A stretch of 64,000 nt of DNA from Streptomyces capitiformicae. GTDB lineage: Bacteria > Actinomycetota > Actinomycetes > Streptomycetales > Streptomycetaceae. The DNA is taken from NCBI RefSeq assembly GCF_002214185.1, contig NZ_CP022161.1, forward strand, positions 4,029,767 to 4,093,766. Direction: 5' to 3'. A program made the position numbers and the translations under genes. Under the pieces are notes generated by a model. It saw nothing but the letters and a program-made list of their open reading frames with translations, did no database searches and was not told the origin of the DNA. Numbering within the stretch: position 1 is the stretch's first letter; each line of letters begins with the position of its first letter. Positions 28,580 to 36,903 of the stretch are shown here, piece after piece.

Positions 28580-29302
28580 GTGACCGAGGCTCAATCCGAC
28601 CAGAATCCAACATCGGGCGACGTGATCGACGGCGAGAGGCCGGAACCATTACGCATCTTCCTCATCGACGACTCGAGCCTGGTGCACGCCGGACTAGCCC
28701 ATGTACTCCGTGAATATCCCGACCTGACCCTGGTCGGCAGCGCCCGCGACAGTCCCGCGGCGCTCGAAGCGACACTCGACTCCTCGTTGGACGTGCTTGT
28801 CATCAACACCGCCTGCCGGTCCATCGACGTCGTGAACCTGATGCACCGTGCTGCCCACTACTCCGGTGCCGGGGTCTCGCGGATGCTGCTGCTGACCAAC
28901 GACGCGAACAACCCCGTCCACGCCGAGGCCGACAAGCTGGGTGCCGGCGGTGTGGTGCTGGCCTGGGAGGAACCGCAGTTCCTGGTGTCCGCGATCAGAC
29001 TCGTCTCCGGGGGCTACCGGATCGGCGTACCCGACCAGGGGGAGCCCGACCGCACCCCGTCCCGCAGGCAGTCCGTCCGCCACACGGCACTCGACCTGCT
29101 CACGCTCCGCGAGCGACAGGTCCTCAAACTCCTGGCACGCGGCATGAAGAACGCCGAGATCGCCGGAGAACTGGTGGTCAGCGAGAGTACGGTCAAGACA
29201 CACGTACAGAACCTGCTGATCAAGCTCGGCCTGCGCAACCGGGCCAGCGCGGTCGCGGTCGCGTACGAGCTGGGCATCACCCGGGCCGAATGGGCGGGTT
29301 GA
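28580..29302 (+). CDS. LuxR-family regulator with an atypical receiver domain
   Basis: 240 aa from the GTG at 28580, preceded by a run of six G; the ATG at 28526 is an alternative. Residues about 24-130 form a receiver-like domain, but the phospho-acceptor position is Asn76 (VLVINTACR) and the conserved lysine is missing, so phosphorelay control is unlikely. Residues about 170-230 are a LuxR HTH: LTLRERQVLKLLARGMKNAEIA and ESTVKTHVQNLLIKLGLRNR. Such regulators often act as pathway-specific activators sensing a ligand or the end product. It heads the third operon region. Confidence 0.85.
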   Translation: MTEAQSDQNPTSGDVIDGERPEPLRIFLIDDSSLVHAGLAHVLREYPDLTLVGSARDSPAALEATLDSSLDVLVINTACRSIDVVNLMHRAAHYSGAGVSRMLLLTNDANNPVHAEADKLGAGGVVLAWEEPQFLVSAIRLVSGGYRIGVPDQGEPDRTPSRRQSVRHTALDLLTLRERQVLKLLARGMKNAEIAGELVVSESTVKTHVQNLLIKLGLRNRASAVAVAYELGITRAEWAG

Positions 29303-29389
29303 CGGGTAGCCATGTCGCCCCTGCCCCGCACCGGCCCCGATACCCGACGCGGTCCGACAGCCAGACAGTCCGACACCCCGAGGGGACGT

Positions 29390-30586
29390 ATGCGCATCCT
29401 GCTTCTGACCTTCTACCACGGCCTCGGTCATGTGGTCCGGTGCGCCCGGGTGGGCGCCGAACTCGCCGCCGCCGGCGCCGAGGTGCTGGTCGGTACGGCG
29501 GAGCCCGCCCGGCACATCATGGCCGCGCGCGGCCTCGACTCGTTCGCGGTGAGCGAGTTACCGCCCTTCCCGCCCCGGCGGGCGGACGAAGAGCCGCCGC
29601 CTCCGCCGGCGGACGGCCGGATCCGGCTCGCCGACCCGGACTACCTGGCGACGGCCCTGACCGAGGAGCGGGCCGCGATCCGGGAGTTCGGGCCCGACCT
29701 GGTGATCGTCGACTTCCGCGTCACGGGCGCCGTGTCGGCCGCGCTGGAGGGCGTACCGGCCGCCTGGATCGTCAACACCGGCTTCTTCTCGTTCCCCTTT
29801 CCCCAGGTCGTACGGGATGTCGTACCGGAGTTGGAGAGACTCGGGGTGCCCGCGGAAGCCGCGCGACGGATCCTCGGTGACGTCCTCTACATCCCGGACT
29901 GGTCGCGCTTCGACCCGCTGTCGGGCATCGACTCCGCCGAATCCGGCGCGGCCCTCGGGTCGTTGAGCGAGATCCGGCACGTCGGCCCGGTACTCAAGGA
30001 GTCGCCCGCCCGTGTGCCGTCCCGCGCCGAGGCCCGCAAACGGCTGGGCGTCGAGGGCGACGACCCCCTGGTGTACGTCAGCCTCGGCGGTACGGCCCAG
30101 GGCTTCGCCACGCTCTGCGAGGTCGCCCCCCGCCTGGGCCGCGTCCCCGCCCGTACGGTCCTGGTCACCGGACCCAACATCCCGCTGGACCGGCTCCCGG
30201 ACCAGACCGCCGACCTGGCCCTCGGCTACACCGAGGACAGCATGCTCTGGACCAGGGCGGCCGACCTCGTCGTCACCCACGCCGGGCACACCTCCACGAT
30301 GGAGGCACTCTGCCTGGGCACCCCGCTGCTGGCCGTTCCCGGCCACGCGGAACAGGAGTGGAACGCCTCACGGGCGGTCACCCTCGGCACCGGCGAGATC
30401 CTCCCGGCCGACGCCGTGGCCGACGCCTTCCTGCCCACCGCGCAACGCCTGCTCTCCGACCGCCTCCTCGCCGACCGGGCCCGTGACGTCGCCACCGTCC
30501 TCGGCGCCCGCGACGGCGCCACCGCCCTGGCCGGCCACGCCCTGGACCTCGCCGCCCTGGCCGCGCTGGATCGGAGGGCCCGGTGA
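29390..30586 (+). CDS. GT-B fold glycosyltransferase (GT1/GT28-like)
   Basis: 398 aa, ATG at 29390 with GAGGGGAC just upstream; the frame is open further 5'. The N-terminal acceptor domain starts MRILLLTFYHGLGHVVRC. The donor domain has VYVSLGGTAQGF (about 225-236) and THAGHTSTMEALCLGTPLL (about 296-314), the nucleotide-sugar site of macrolide- and MurG-type enzymes, followed by PGHAEQEWNA. It would transfer an activated sugar to the cluster product. No deoxysugar genes are present, so a primary-metabolism sugar is likely. Confidence 0.85.
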   Translation: MRILLLTFYHGLGHVVRCARVGAELAAAGAEVLVGTAEPARHIMAARGLDSFAVSELPPFPPRRADEEPPPPPADGRIRLADPDYLATALTEERAAIREFGPDLVIVDFRVTGAVSAALEGVPAAWIVNTGFFSFPFPQVVRDVVPELERLGVPAEAARRILGDVLYIPDWSRFDPLSGIDSAESGAALGSLSEIRHVGPVLKESPARVPSRAEARKRLGVEGDDPLVYVSLGGTAQGFATLCEVAPRLGRVPARTVLVTGPNIPLDRLPDQTADLALGYTEDSMLWTRAADLVVTHAGHTSTMEALCLGTPLLAVPGHAEQEWNASRAVTLGTGEILPADAVADAFLPTAQRLLSDRLLADRARDVATVLGARDGATALAGHALDLAALAALDRRAR

Positions 30587-31644
30587 CCGAGCCCGCTGAG
30601 CCGGCCGAGCCCGCCGAGGTTCCGGAGCTGTCCGTCGTCGTCATCGTCCGCGACGACCCGACCGCCGTACGCCGACTCGTCGCGTCCCTCGGCCGCGGGC
30701 GGCAGGACACCGACGCGCCGTACGAGGTCGTCGTCGTGGACGACGGATCCGCCGCCCCCGTGGCGCCCGGCCTCGCCGCCGCGGCCGACGACGTACCGCT
30801 GGTCGTCGTACGCCGGGACGGCACAGGCAACCGGTCGGCGGCCAGATCGGCGGGGGCGGCCCGGGCCCGGGGCCGGTATCTGGCCTTCCTCGACGCCGAC
30901 CAGGAAGCGCCCGCCCATTGGGTCGCCGAGCATCTGCGCTGGCAGCGCGCGTTCCCGGCCGCCGTGGTCGTGGGCCACCGACGGCACCGCACGACCCCGG
31001 ACTCACCGCTGTGGAGACCGGAGGTACGCACCCGTGTCACGGCCGAGTACTCCGAGAACTACCGCCGCATCGCCGCCGCCTGGTACCTGCCCTTCAGCTG
31101 CAATCTCTCCGTCCCGGCGGCCGTGTACGACGAACTGGGCGGCTACAGCGACGAGTTCACTGGCTGGGGCTTCGAGGACCACGACTTCGGCTACCGGGCC
31201 TGGGCGGCCGGCGTACCCACCGTCCACAATCCGCACGGGTGGAGCTGGGACTTCCAGCACGTCGTCCGCACCGACGCCGCCCGGGTCGCCGAGTGGGAGG
31301 CCAACCGCCGTACGTTCCTCTCCCGGCATCCCAAGCCGCACGCCCAGGCGGTGGCGCTCATCGACAACTATCCGACCGGGGAACGTTCGTCCCCCGGCCA
31401 GGAGTGGCTGGACTCCTTCCGCCGCTTCGACGACGAACTCCGCCGCATCGACTCCCTCCCCGCTCCCGAGCCGCCCGTCCGTACCCTGACCGTCCTCTCC
31501 CCGGCCGACGCCGATCACGTACGACGGCTGCTGCCGGCCGGCGAACCGCTCCGGATCGTCGACGGTCTACGCGACTCCGGCCTGGCCCTGGAGATCCAGC
31601 GGGACGCCCTCACCCACATCGAGTACCACACCGTGATCCCCTGA
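30583..31644 (+). CDS. Family 2 glycosyltransferase with galactosyltransferase-type C-domain
   Basis: 353 aa, GTG at 30583 overlapping the previous stop as GTGA. The GT-A domain has VVVIVRDDPTAV and VVVVDDGSAAPV at the N-terminus, the metal-binding D-A-D in AFLDADQE (about 104-106), and GWGFEDHDFGYR (about 196-207), a C-terminal galactosyltransferase-type acceptor motif. No membrane segments. The role is probably a second glycosylation of the product or transfer to an intermediate. The last 80 residues after the catalytic core are not recognised. Confidence 0.85.
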   Translation: MTEPAEPAEPAEVPELSVVVIVRDDPTAVRRLVASLGRGRQDTDAPYEVVVVDDGSAAPVAPGLAAAADDVPLVVVRRDGTGNRSAARSAGAARARGRYLAFLDADQEAPAHWVAEHLRWQRAFPAAVVVGHRRHRTTPDSPLWRPEVRTRVTAEYSENYRRIAAAWYLPFSCNLSVPAAVYDELGGYSDEFTGWGFEDHDFGYRAWAAGVPTVHNPHGWSWDFQHVVRTDAARVAEWEANRRTFLSRHPKPHAQAVALIDNYPTGERSSPGQEWLDSFRRFDDELRRIDSLPAPEPPVRTLTVLSPADADHVRRLLPAGEPLRIVDGLRDSGLALEIQRDALTHIEYHTVIP

Positions 31645-31656
31645 CCACGGAGTCGG

Positions 31657-32856
31657 ATGAGTCGCATGAGTCGTCTGCTTCGCTCGCCGTACGGCCTCTG
31701 TCTGCTGTTCGGGTCCGCCATGACCGGTCTGATCAGCGTTGGCTACCCGGTCGCCCTGGAGGCGGCCGGGTTCTCCAAGGGCGGGATCGCCGTCTTCTTC
31801 GTCGTCGATTCGGTGACCGCGTTCGCGCTGGCGCTCACGGCCTCGCGTCCCGCGTCTCTGCGGCGCGCGCGCCCGCTGCTGGTCGTGGCGCTCCTGGTCG
31901 GCGCGGTCGGCGTCGGTCTGGTCGGCGGCCGGTCGCTGCCGCTGGTGTGCCTGGGCGGGGCGCTGTCGATGGCGGCGGCGGTGACCATGCCGCTGATCAT
32001 CCGCCAGATCCAGACGGCACCGGGGACCGCCGCCCTGTCCGACTCGGTACTCGCGGCGGGTACCCGCTGGATCGCGGTCGCCGGATATCTGGCGGGGGTC
32101 GCCGGATTCGGCGTCTCCGCCTCGCTGACCACCCGTTGGCCCCACTGGACGCCGGTGCACGCGGCGATCCCCCTGCTGCTCGCGGCCGCCGCCCTGGCCG
32201 CCGCCGGCGCCCGCTCGGCAGCCGTCGCCTCCCGGCCGTCCCCCGTCAAGGGCGAAACCGAACCGCCGCCTCCCGCGACACCCGGTCTTCTCCTGGTCGC
32301 CGGGGTGGCCGCGATCGTCCTGCTCAAGGCCGCCGACAGCATACGGCTGGTGTACTTGCCGCTGTTCGTGGTCGCCTCCGGTCGGGACGAACGGCTGATC
32401 AGCGTGTTGTTCCTGGCCACCGCGGCGGTCGAACTCCTCGTCCTGCCCCTGCTCGGGCGGCTCGGCGAGCACCGCCCCGCGCCCCTGCTGCTCGGCGCGG
32501 CCGCCGTGGTCGGTGTCCTGTCCTTCACCGTGAGCGCGGCCTTCGCCTCCCTCGGTTCGCTGCTGCTGTCGCAGTTGCTGTACGCCCCGTTCACCGCCGC
32601 GCTGCAAGCACTCGGTCCCCTGCTCCTCGGCCGGCTCCTGGCGGGCGGTCTGCCGGCCGGTGCCGGGCTCTTCGCCGCGCTGATGCAACTCGGGTCCCTG
32701 ATCGGCATCCTCACCCCGCTCGCCGTCCCCGGCTACCGCCCCGGCCTGTTCTGGATCGCGGCCGCGTTCTGCGCGACGGCGGCAGCCGTACTGCTCCACG
32801 CCCGCTCCACCCCCGCCCTCACTCTCACCCCTCGCCCCGCAGGAGGAACACGATGA
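31657..32856 (+). CDS. MFS transporter
   Basis: 399 aa, ATG at 31657 (GGAG 4-7 nt upstream; ATG at 31666 possible). About 12 hydrophobic segments in two six-helix halves, with a central charged linker near residues 190-205 (SRPSPVKGETEPPPP). Likely exporter of the cluster product, given its place between the glycosyltransferases and the last gene. Its end overlaps the next ATG (ATGA). Confidence 0.85.
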   Translation: MSRMSRLLRSPYGLCLLFGSAMTGLISVGYPVALEAAGFSKGGIAVFFVVDSVTAFALALTASRPASLRRARPLLVVALLVGAVGVGLVGGRSLPLVCLGGALSMAAAVTMPLIIRQIQTAPGTAALSDSVLAAGTRWIAVAGYLAGVAGFGVSASLTTRWPHWTPVHAAIPLLLAAAALAAAGARSAAVASRPSPVKGETEPPPPATPGLLLVAGVAAIVLLKAADSIRLVYLPLFVVASGRDERLISVLFLATAAVELLVLPLLGRLGEHRPAPLLLGAAAVVGVLSFTVSAAFASLGSLLLSQLLYAPFTAALQALGPLLLGRLLAGGLPAGAGLFAALMQLGSLIGILTPLAVPGYRPGLFWIAAAFCATAAAVLLHARSTPALTLTPRPAGGTR

Positions 32857-33968
32857 CTCCACCCCACCGGCTCTCCCCCGACGCCCGCCGCCGCATCTCC
32901 GACGAACCCCTCCACCGGATCACCCCCGACCGCCTCGTCCAGCCCGTGGACGTCGATCTGGCCCTCCCCGACGAGGCACGGGCCGCGGTCGACGCGTTAC
33001 CCGGCTGGTACAGCCACGGCCGCGCGGCCGCTGTGGAACGCATACGGGAGGGCCGCCGGCTCGGCATCGAGGAGTTCGTGGTCCGGATCAGCGACTCCCG
33101 GCCCGGTCCCCTACAAGGCCGCCTCGACCGGCAGACCGCCGCCACGGCCCTGCTGGTCCGGGAGACCCCGCCCGGCACCCGCTGCACCGTCGACCCGTTC
33201 TCTCTCGCCCTCAACCCCGACGGCTCCTGGGGCATCCGCGCCGACACGGGCGGCATCGACGTCCCGGCCACGTACGCGCTCATCCGGGACACCGCCGCGG
33301 CCGTCGCCACGACCGGCGCGCACGGCATCGTCACCCTCGGCCGGCTTCCCCGCGAGGTCGAGCACACCCGCTCGGGCATCGCCTCGGTCGACGGCTCGAC
33401 CCGCGTCTACTCGTTCTCCCAGAACAGCGAGACCAGCACGGCGTACGTGTATCTGCCGCCCGAGCACCGCGACAGCGGGCAGAAGATCCTCCCCGGCAAC
33501 CTCCCCGAGATGACCCTCTGGGCGTTGCTCGACGTCTTCCAGGGCACCCAGGTCTCGGTGACGAAGCCCCTGGAGAACTTCCACGTCACCCTCGACCTCG
33601 TCCGCCACATCCAGCACCGCGAACTCCTCGACCGGCTCTTCCGCACCTCGCTGGACGACCTCGTCACACCGCCCGGCCAGGCGTCCCCGCCCCGACCTGC
33701 CGAGGACGTCGGGCAGTTACTCGACGCCCTCCTGGCCGACCCCGACACCCTGGTCAAACGACTTGACCGCCTCACCCTGTACGGCTACACGGTCTCCGGC
33801 TCGACCCGCGCCCTCGCCCACCTGGCAGGCGCGGACGGTACGGCTCTGGCCCGCGCCCGGCTGCTGGAGTCCTGGACGAACTGGCTGGCCGCCGCCGACA
33901 CCCCCGGCAGTCGCATCATCGACCGCAACGCCGCCCACTATCTGGCCGACGGAGTCCTGGGCGCCTGA
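32853..33968 (+). CDS. 5-aminolevulinate dehydratase (HemB)-like protein with altered active site
   Basis: 371 aa, ATG at 32853 with AGGAGGAA 4 nt upstream. The sequence follows the HemB order: RLVQPVDV...ALPGWYSH at the N-terminus, GAHGIVTLGRLPREVEHTR (HemB APSDMMDGRV region), RVYSFSQNSE (about 184-193), PGNLPEMTLWALLDVFQGTQ, VSVTKPL (about 234-240) and YGYTVSGST. The substrate lysine Lys238 is kept, but the other Schiff-base lysine position is Asn191 and all zinc cysteines are gone. It therefore cannot be an ordinary porphobilinogen synthase. It may run an aldol or imine reaction on a pathway intermediate. The family call is by eye. Confidence 0.65.
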   Translation: MTPPHRLSPDARRRISDEPLHRITPDRLVQPVDVDLALPDEARAAVDALPGWYSHGRAAAVERIREGRRLGIEEFVVRISDSRPGPLQGRLDRQTAATALLVRETPPGTRCTVDPFSLALNPDGSWGIRADTGGIDVPATYALIRDTAAAVATTGAHGIVTLGRLPREVEHTRSGIASVDGSTRVYSFSQNSETSTAYVYLPPEHRDSGQKILPGNLPEMTLWALLDVFQGTQVSVTKPLENFHVTLDLVRHIQHRELLDRLFRTSLDDLVTPPGQASPPRPAEDVGQLLDALLADPDTLVKRLDRLTLYGYTVSGSTRALAHLAGADGTALARARLLESWTNWLAAADTPGSRIIDRNAAHYLADGVLGA

Positions 33969-34009
33969 CACCACGTCCACACCGGCGAGAGCGGGTCCTG
34001 CCCCGGCCC

Positions 34010-34159
34010 GCCTCATCCCCGCCGGGTCATGCCCTGTCTGCCTCATCCCCGCCGGGTCATGCCCTGTCTGCCTCATCCCCGCCGGGTCATGCCCTGTCTG
34101 CCTCATCCCCGCCGGGTCATGCCCTGTCTGCCTCATCCCCGCCGGGTCATGCCCTGTCT
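34010..34159. repeat. Tandem repeat, 5 x 30 bp, between convergent genes
   Basis: Five identical 30-bp units start at 34010, 34040, 34070, 34100 and 34130. Each starts GCCTCATCCCCGCCGGG and ends GCCCTGTCT. A decayed sixth follows. There are no spacers. The array fills the gap between the HemB-like gene (+) and the LysE gene (-). Confidence 0.95.
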
Positions 34160-34170
34160 GCCCGTCCGGC

Positions 34171-34812
34171 TCATTCCCGTCCGCTGAAGGCGAGCCGGAC
34201 CCCCAGTCCGACCATCACGACACCGGACGCCCCACCGATCCACGACAGCCGGCGCGGCGACCTGGCGAGCCAGTTGCGGGCAGTCCCGGCGAGGAGGCCC
34301 CAGGTCGCGTCGGAGATCAGCGCGATCAGGACACAGATCATGCCCAGCAGCAACAGCTGCACCTGCGCGTTCCCCGCCGATGGGTCGACGAACTGCGGCA
34401 ACACCGCACCGAAGATCAGCAGCCCCTTGGGATTGCTCACCCCGACGATGAAGCCCTCCCGGAAGACCCGCCCCGGACGTCCCGCCTCCGACACGGTCCG
34501 CTCCTCCACCATCAGCAGCTTGCGGTGCCGCCAGGCCTGAACACCGAGGTAGACGAGATAAAGGGCACCGGCGAACTTCAGGATCGAGAACACCAGGTAG
34601 GAGCGGGCGAGCACCTCCCCGAGCCCCAACGCCACGAGGACCACCTGGACGAGGAGTCCCGCCTCGTTGCCCACCGCCGTGGACACGGCGGCACGTCGGC
34701 CCAGCGCCACCCCCCGGCTCACCACGAACAGGACACTCGGCCCGGGCACAGCGATCAGCACGGTCACAACGGTCAGAAAGACAGCGAGACGCTCTAATCC
34801 GATCACCTCCAC
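34171..34812 (-). CDS. LysE/RhtB-family amino-acid exporter
   Basis: 213 aa from the GTG at 34812. Six hydrophobic segments and the family signature VPGPSVLFVVSRGVALGRRAA near residues 23-43 (read in parts), then GNEAGLLVQ and FIVGVSNPKGLLIFGAVLPQFV, define the RhtB/LysE exporter family. It would pump an amino acid or analogue from the cell. It adjoins the biosynthetic cluster but is convergent to it across a repeat, so a role in export of the amino-acid product is possible but unproven. Confidence 0.88.
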   Translation of the reverse strand: MEVIGLERLAVFLTVVTVLIAVPGPSVLFVVSRGVALGRRAAVSTAVGNEAGLLVQVVLVALGLGEVLARSYLVFSILKFAGALYLVYLGVQAWRHRKLLMVEERTVSEAGRPGRVFREGFIVGVSNPKGLLIFGAVLPQFVDPSAGNAQVQLLLLGMICVLIALISDATWGLLAGTARNWLARSPRRLSWIGGASGVVMVGLGVRLAFSGRE

Positions 34813-34911
34813 AGCATACGCACGACGCCCTCCACTCCCCCGCCGTTTCGGCGAACCCGGCGGCTCGACGCGAAGGCACCACTCCTGGCCGCTCGGCGTT
34901 AGGTGCGCCCA

Positions 34912-35526
34912 TCAGAGCGCCGCGGCGGCCTCGGCGCGGGACAGGGCGACTCCCAGTACGACCAGCAGCGCGTCGCGGACCGAGCCCATCTTCCGCGCGT
35001 CGAAGACGATCAGCGGTACGTGCTCGGCGACGTCCAGTGCCCACCGCACCTCGTCGAGGTCGTGCTCGACCTCCCCGTCGAACGCGTTGACGGCGACCGC
35101 GAAGGGGACGTCCTTGTGCTCGAAGTAGTCCACCGCCGCGTAACAGTCGTCCAGCCGGCGGGTGTCCACGATCACGAGACCGCCGAGGGCGCCCTCCACC
35201 AGGTCGTCCCACATGAAGCCGAACCGGTCCTGACCCGGGGTGCCGAACAGGTACAGCTTCAGTGTCGGATCGATGGTGATGCAGCCGAAGTCCATGGCGA
35301 CCGTGGTGGTGATCTTGCCCGGTGTGTGCGAGAGATCGTCCACTCCTGCCGCGACCTCGGTGATCGCGGCCTCCGTGGTCAGCGGTCGTATCTCGGATAT
35401 CGAGCCCACGGCCGTGGTCTTGCCCACTCCGAAGCCGCCGGCGATGACCAGCTTGACCGGCGTCGGGGGCTGTTCAGCTGGTGTCACGGAGTGTGCCCCG
35501 TGAGTCGGGGACGGCACGGAGACCAT
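34912..35526 (-). CDS. cvnD: Conservon GTPase CvnD
   Basis: 204 aa, ATG at 35526 with AAGGG upstream, overlapping cvnC by 53 nt; a GTG at 35487 is an alternative. Small Ras-like GTPase: P-loop GGFGVGKTT (about 30-38), D-F-G-C-I-T...FGTPGQDRFGFMW, and a V-A-V-N-A-F-D specificity segment. CvnD proteins act with roadblock and DUF742 partners at the membrane beneath a CvnA sensor kinase, as a G-protein-like module affecting development and metabolism. The kinase is lost here. Confidence 0.9.
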   Translation of the reverse strand: MVSVPSPTHGAHSVTPAEQPPTPVKLVIAGGFGVGKTTAVGSISEIRPLTTEAAITEVAAGVDDLSHTPGKITTTVAMDFGCITIDPTLKLYLFGTPGQDRFGFMWDDLVEGALGGLVIVDTRRLDDCYAAVDYFEHKDVPFAVAVNAFDGEVEHDLDEVRWALDVAEHVPLIVFDARKMGSVRDALLVVLGVALSRAEAAAAL

Positions 35527-35911
35527 CGATAACCCTTCGCAGTACGGAGAGATCCTGGGCGGTCCTGGCGTTCGGCCGGTGGACCGCCAGATGCCCGGCG
35601 GCGCGCAGGTCCTCGGCCAGCACGCGAACCACGTTGAGGTGCAGTCGCAGCCCGGCGGCGAGTTCCGCCACCGACTGCGGCCGCCGGCAGGCCGCGACGA
35701 TGTCGTGGTGCTCGAAGGCGAGCGTGTGAAGGGCGGAGAGCCCGGCCGACGTCGACACGACCTGGGTCTCGACCGGGATCGGCGCGATACCGTCTCCCGA
35801 CACCCGGCCGGTGGTCAACAGGAACGGCCGGATCGCGGAGGCGCGGCCGACCGGCTCCGGCGAGCCCCCGGCGTCCCCCGCCGGCTCGTGTGGTGGTCCG
35901 ACGACGCCCAT
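35474..35911 (-). CDS. cvnC: Conservon DUF742 protein CvnC
   Basis: 145 aa using the ATG at 35911, with GGAAGGGA 6 nt upstream. DUF742 signature: IRPFLLTTGRV...IPVETQVV, then a winged-helix-like L-A-F-E-H-H-D-I-V-A-A-C, SVAELAAGLRLHLNVVRVL and GHLAVHRP. CvnC is the putative DNA-binding or adaptor partner in conservons. It lies between cvnB and cvnD and overlaps the latter. Confidence 0.88.
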   Translation of the reverse strand: MGVVGPPHEPAGDAGGSPEPVGRASAIRPFLLTTGRVSGDGIAPIPVETQVVSTSAGLSALHTLAFEHHDIVAACRRPQSVAELAAGLRLHLNVVRVLAEDLRAAGHLAVHRPNARTAQDLSVLRRVIDGLRAVPDSRGTLRDTS

Positions 35912-35960
35912 CACGATCCCTTCCCGAAGTGCCTGTACCCGTGCCCCGGCCGAGGCAGGG

Positions 35961-36437
35961 TCAGCCGGTCGGCGCCGCGCCGACATTGTTCTTCAACTCC
36001 AGCACCAGCTGAGGAGTGAGCGCGGCCCCGGCCCGGTTGGCGAAGAGGGTCATCTCGTAGGCGATGTTGCCCAGCTTCGCGTCCTTGGAGGCCACCACTC
36101 CGAGGACAGCACCACAGCCGATGGCCGAGACCAGCACATGGCCGCCCTCCAGATCGATGATGACCTTGTTGAGGCCGCCGAGACCGTAGTTGCCGGAGGC
36201 GCCCGCGGCGAGACTCGTCAGGCCGGACACGATCGCGGCGAGCCGCTCGGAGTCGGCGTGGTCGCGCAGCCGGGAGACGGCGATCAGCAGGCCGTCGGAC
36301 GACACCGCGATGGCGTCGACCACACCCGCGGTCTCCGTGGCGAACCGGTCGAGCAGCCAGGTGAAGTCGGCCGCGGCGGCTCGCAGGTCGGTCGGTTCCG
36401 GCCGCTCGGAAAAGCTGTCAGCTGTCGACGTGGTCAC
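35961..36437 (-). CDS. cvnB: Conservon roadblock/LC7 protein CvnB
   Basis: 158 aa from the GTG at 36437, with AAGGAG 8 nt upstream. Roadblock/LC7 domain: F-T-W-L-L-D-R-F-A-T-E, AIAVSSDGLLIAVS, IVSGLTSLAAGAS and MTLFANRAGAALTPQ. Acts as GTPase-associated partner of CvnD. The same reading frame is open upstream without a stop through the cvnA remnant and into the Uma2 gene, an accident of GC-rich sequence or the scar of a rearrangement. Confidence 0.88.
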   Translation of the reverse strand: MTTSTADSFSERPEPTDLRAAAADFTWLLDRFATETAGVVDAIAVSSDGLLIAVSRLRDHADSERLAAIVSGLTSLAAGASGNYGLGGLNKVIIDLEGGHVLVSAIGCGAVLGVVASKDAKLGNIAYEMTLFANRAGAALTPQLVLELKNNVGAAPTG

Positions 36438-36903
36438 TGCCGGGCTCCTTCTGGGTTTTCTGGTGGTGCGTTTGGTGCGTTGCCGCCGGCCCGGTCGGGG
36501 CGTAGGCGCTGTCCTGCTCCGCGCGGCGTACGGCGGCTTCGAACTCGTCGAGTTCCGAGCGGACGGCCTCGGCGTCGGCGGGCTGCCGTACGGCCGAGGG
36601 CCTCCGGTCGGCCGGTGAAGCGGTCCTGGCGAGCGTCGCTCCCCGCACTCGCCGCCGCAGCGGCCGAGCGGCCTGCGCGACGCCCGGTTCCCCGAAGGCG
36701 GCGCCCGGTTCACCAAAGGCGATGGCCGATCCGCCGGAAGCAGCCCTCGATTCACCGAAGGCGGCGCCCGATCCGCCGGAAGCAGCCCCCGGTTCACCGG
36801 AAGCGGCAGCCGGTTCACCGGGGGCGGCAACCGATCCCCCGGAAACAGCCCCCGGTTCACCGGAAGCGGCCCCCGGTTCACCGGAAGCGGCGGCCGAAGA
36901 CAT
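36418..36903 (-). pseudogene. C-terminal remnant of conservon sensor kinase CvnA
   Basis: The frame from ATG 36903 gives 161 residues. Its last 90 look like the tail of a CvnA kinase: PLRRRVRGATLA, then AEAVRSELDEFEAAVRRAEQD and an acidic end overlapping cvnB by 20 nt. The sensor, HAMP and histidine-kinase domains that should precede it are missing; the next sequence upstream is a Uma2 gene. No ribosome-binding site is seen at 36903. It is probably a relic of a deletion. Confidence 0.65.
36682..36891 (-). repeat. Coding minisatellite, about 10 x 21 bp
   Basis: Ten degenerate seven-codon units in the cvnA remnant encode A-A-S/F-G-E/G-P/S-x. The DNA unit is close to GCTTCCGGTGAACCGGGGGC plus one base. 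Confidence 0.85.

Noticed and set aside
32853..33968. Functional porphobilinogen synthase (hemB)
   Set aside because: One essential lysine and the metal cysteines are missing, and no other haem gene is nearby.
34010..34159. CRISPR-like array
   Set aside because: Same reason: no spacers, identical 30-bp tandem units.
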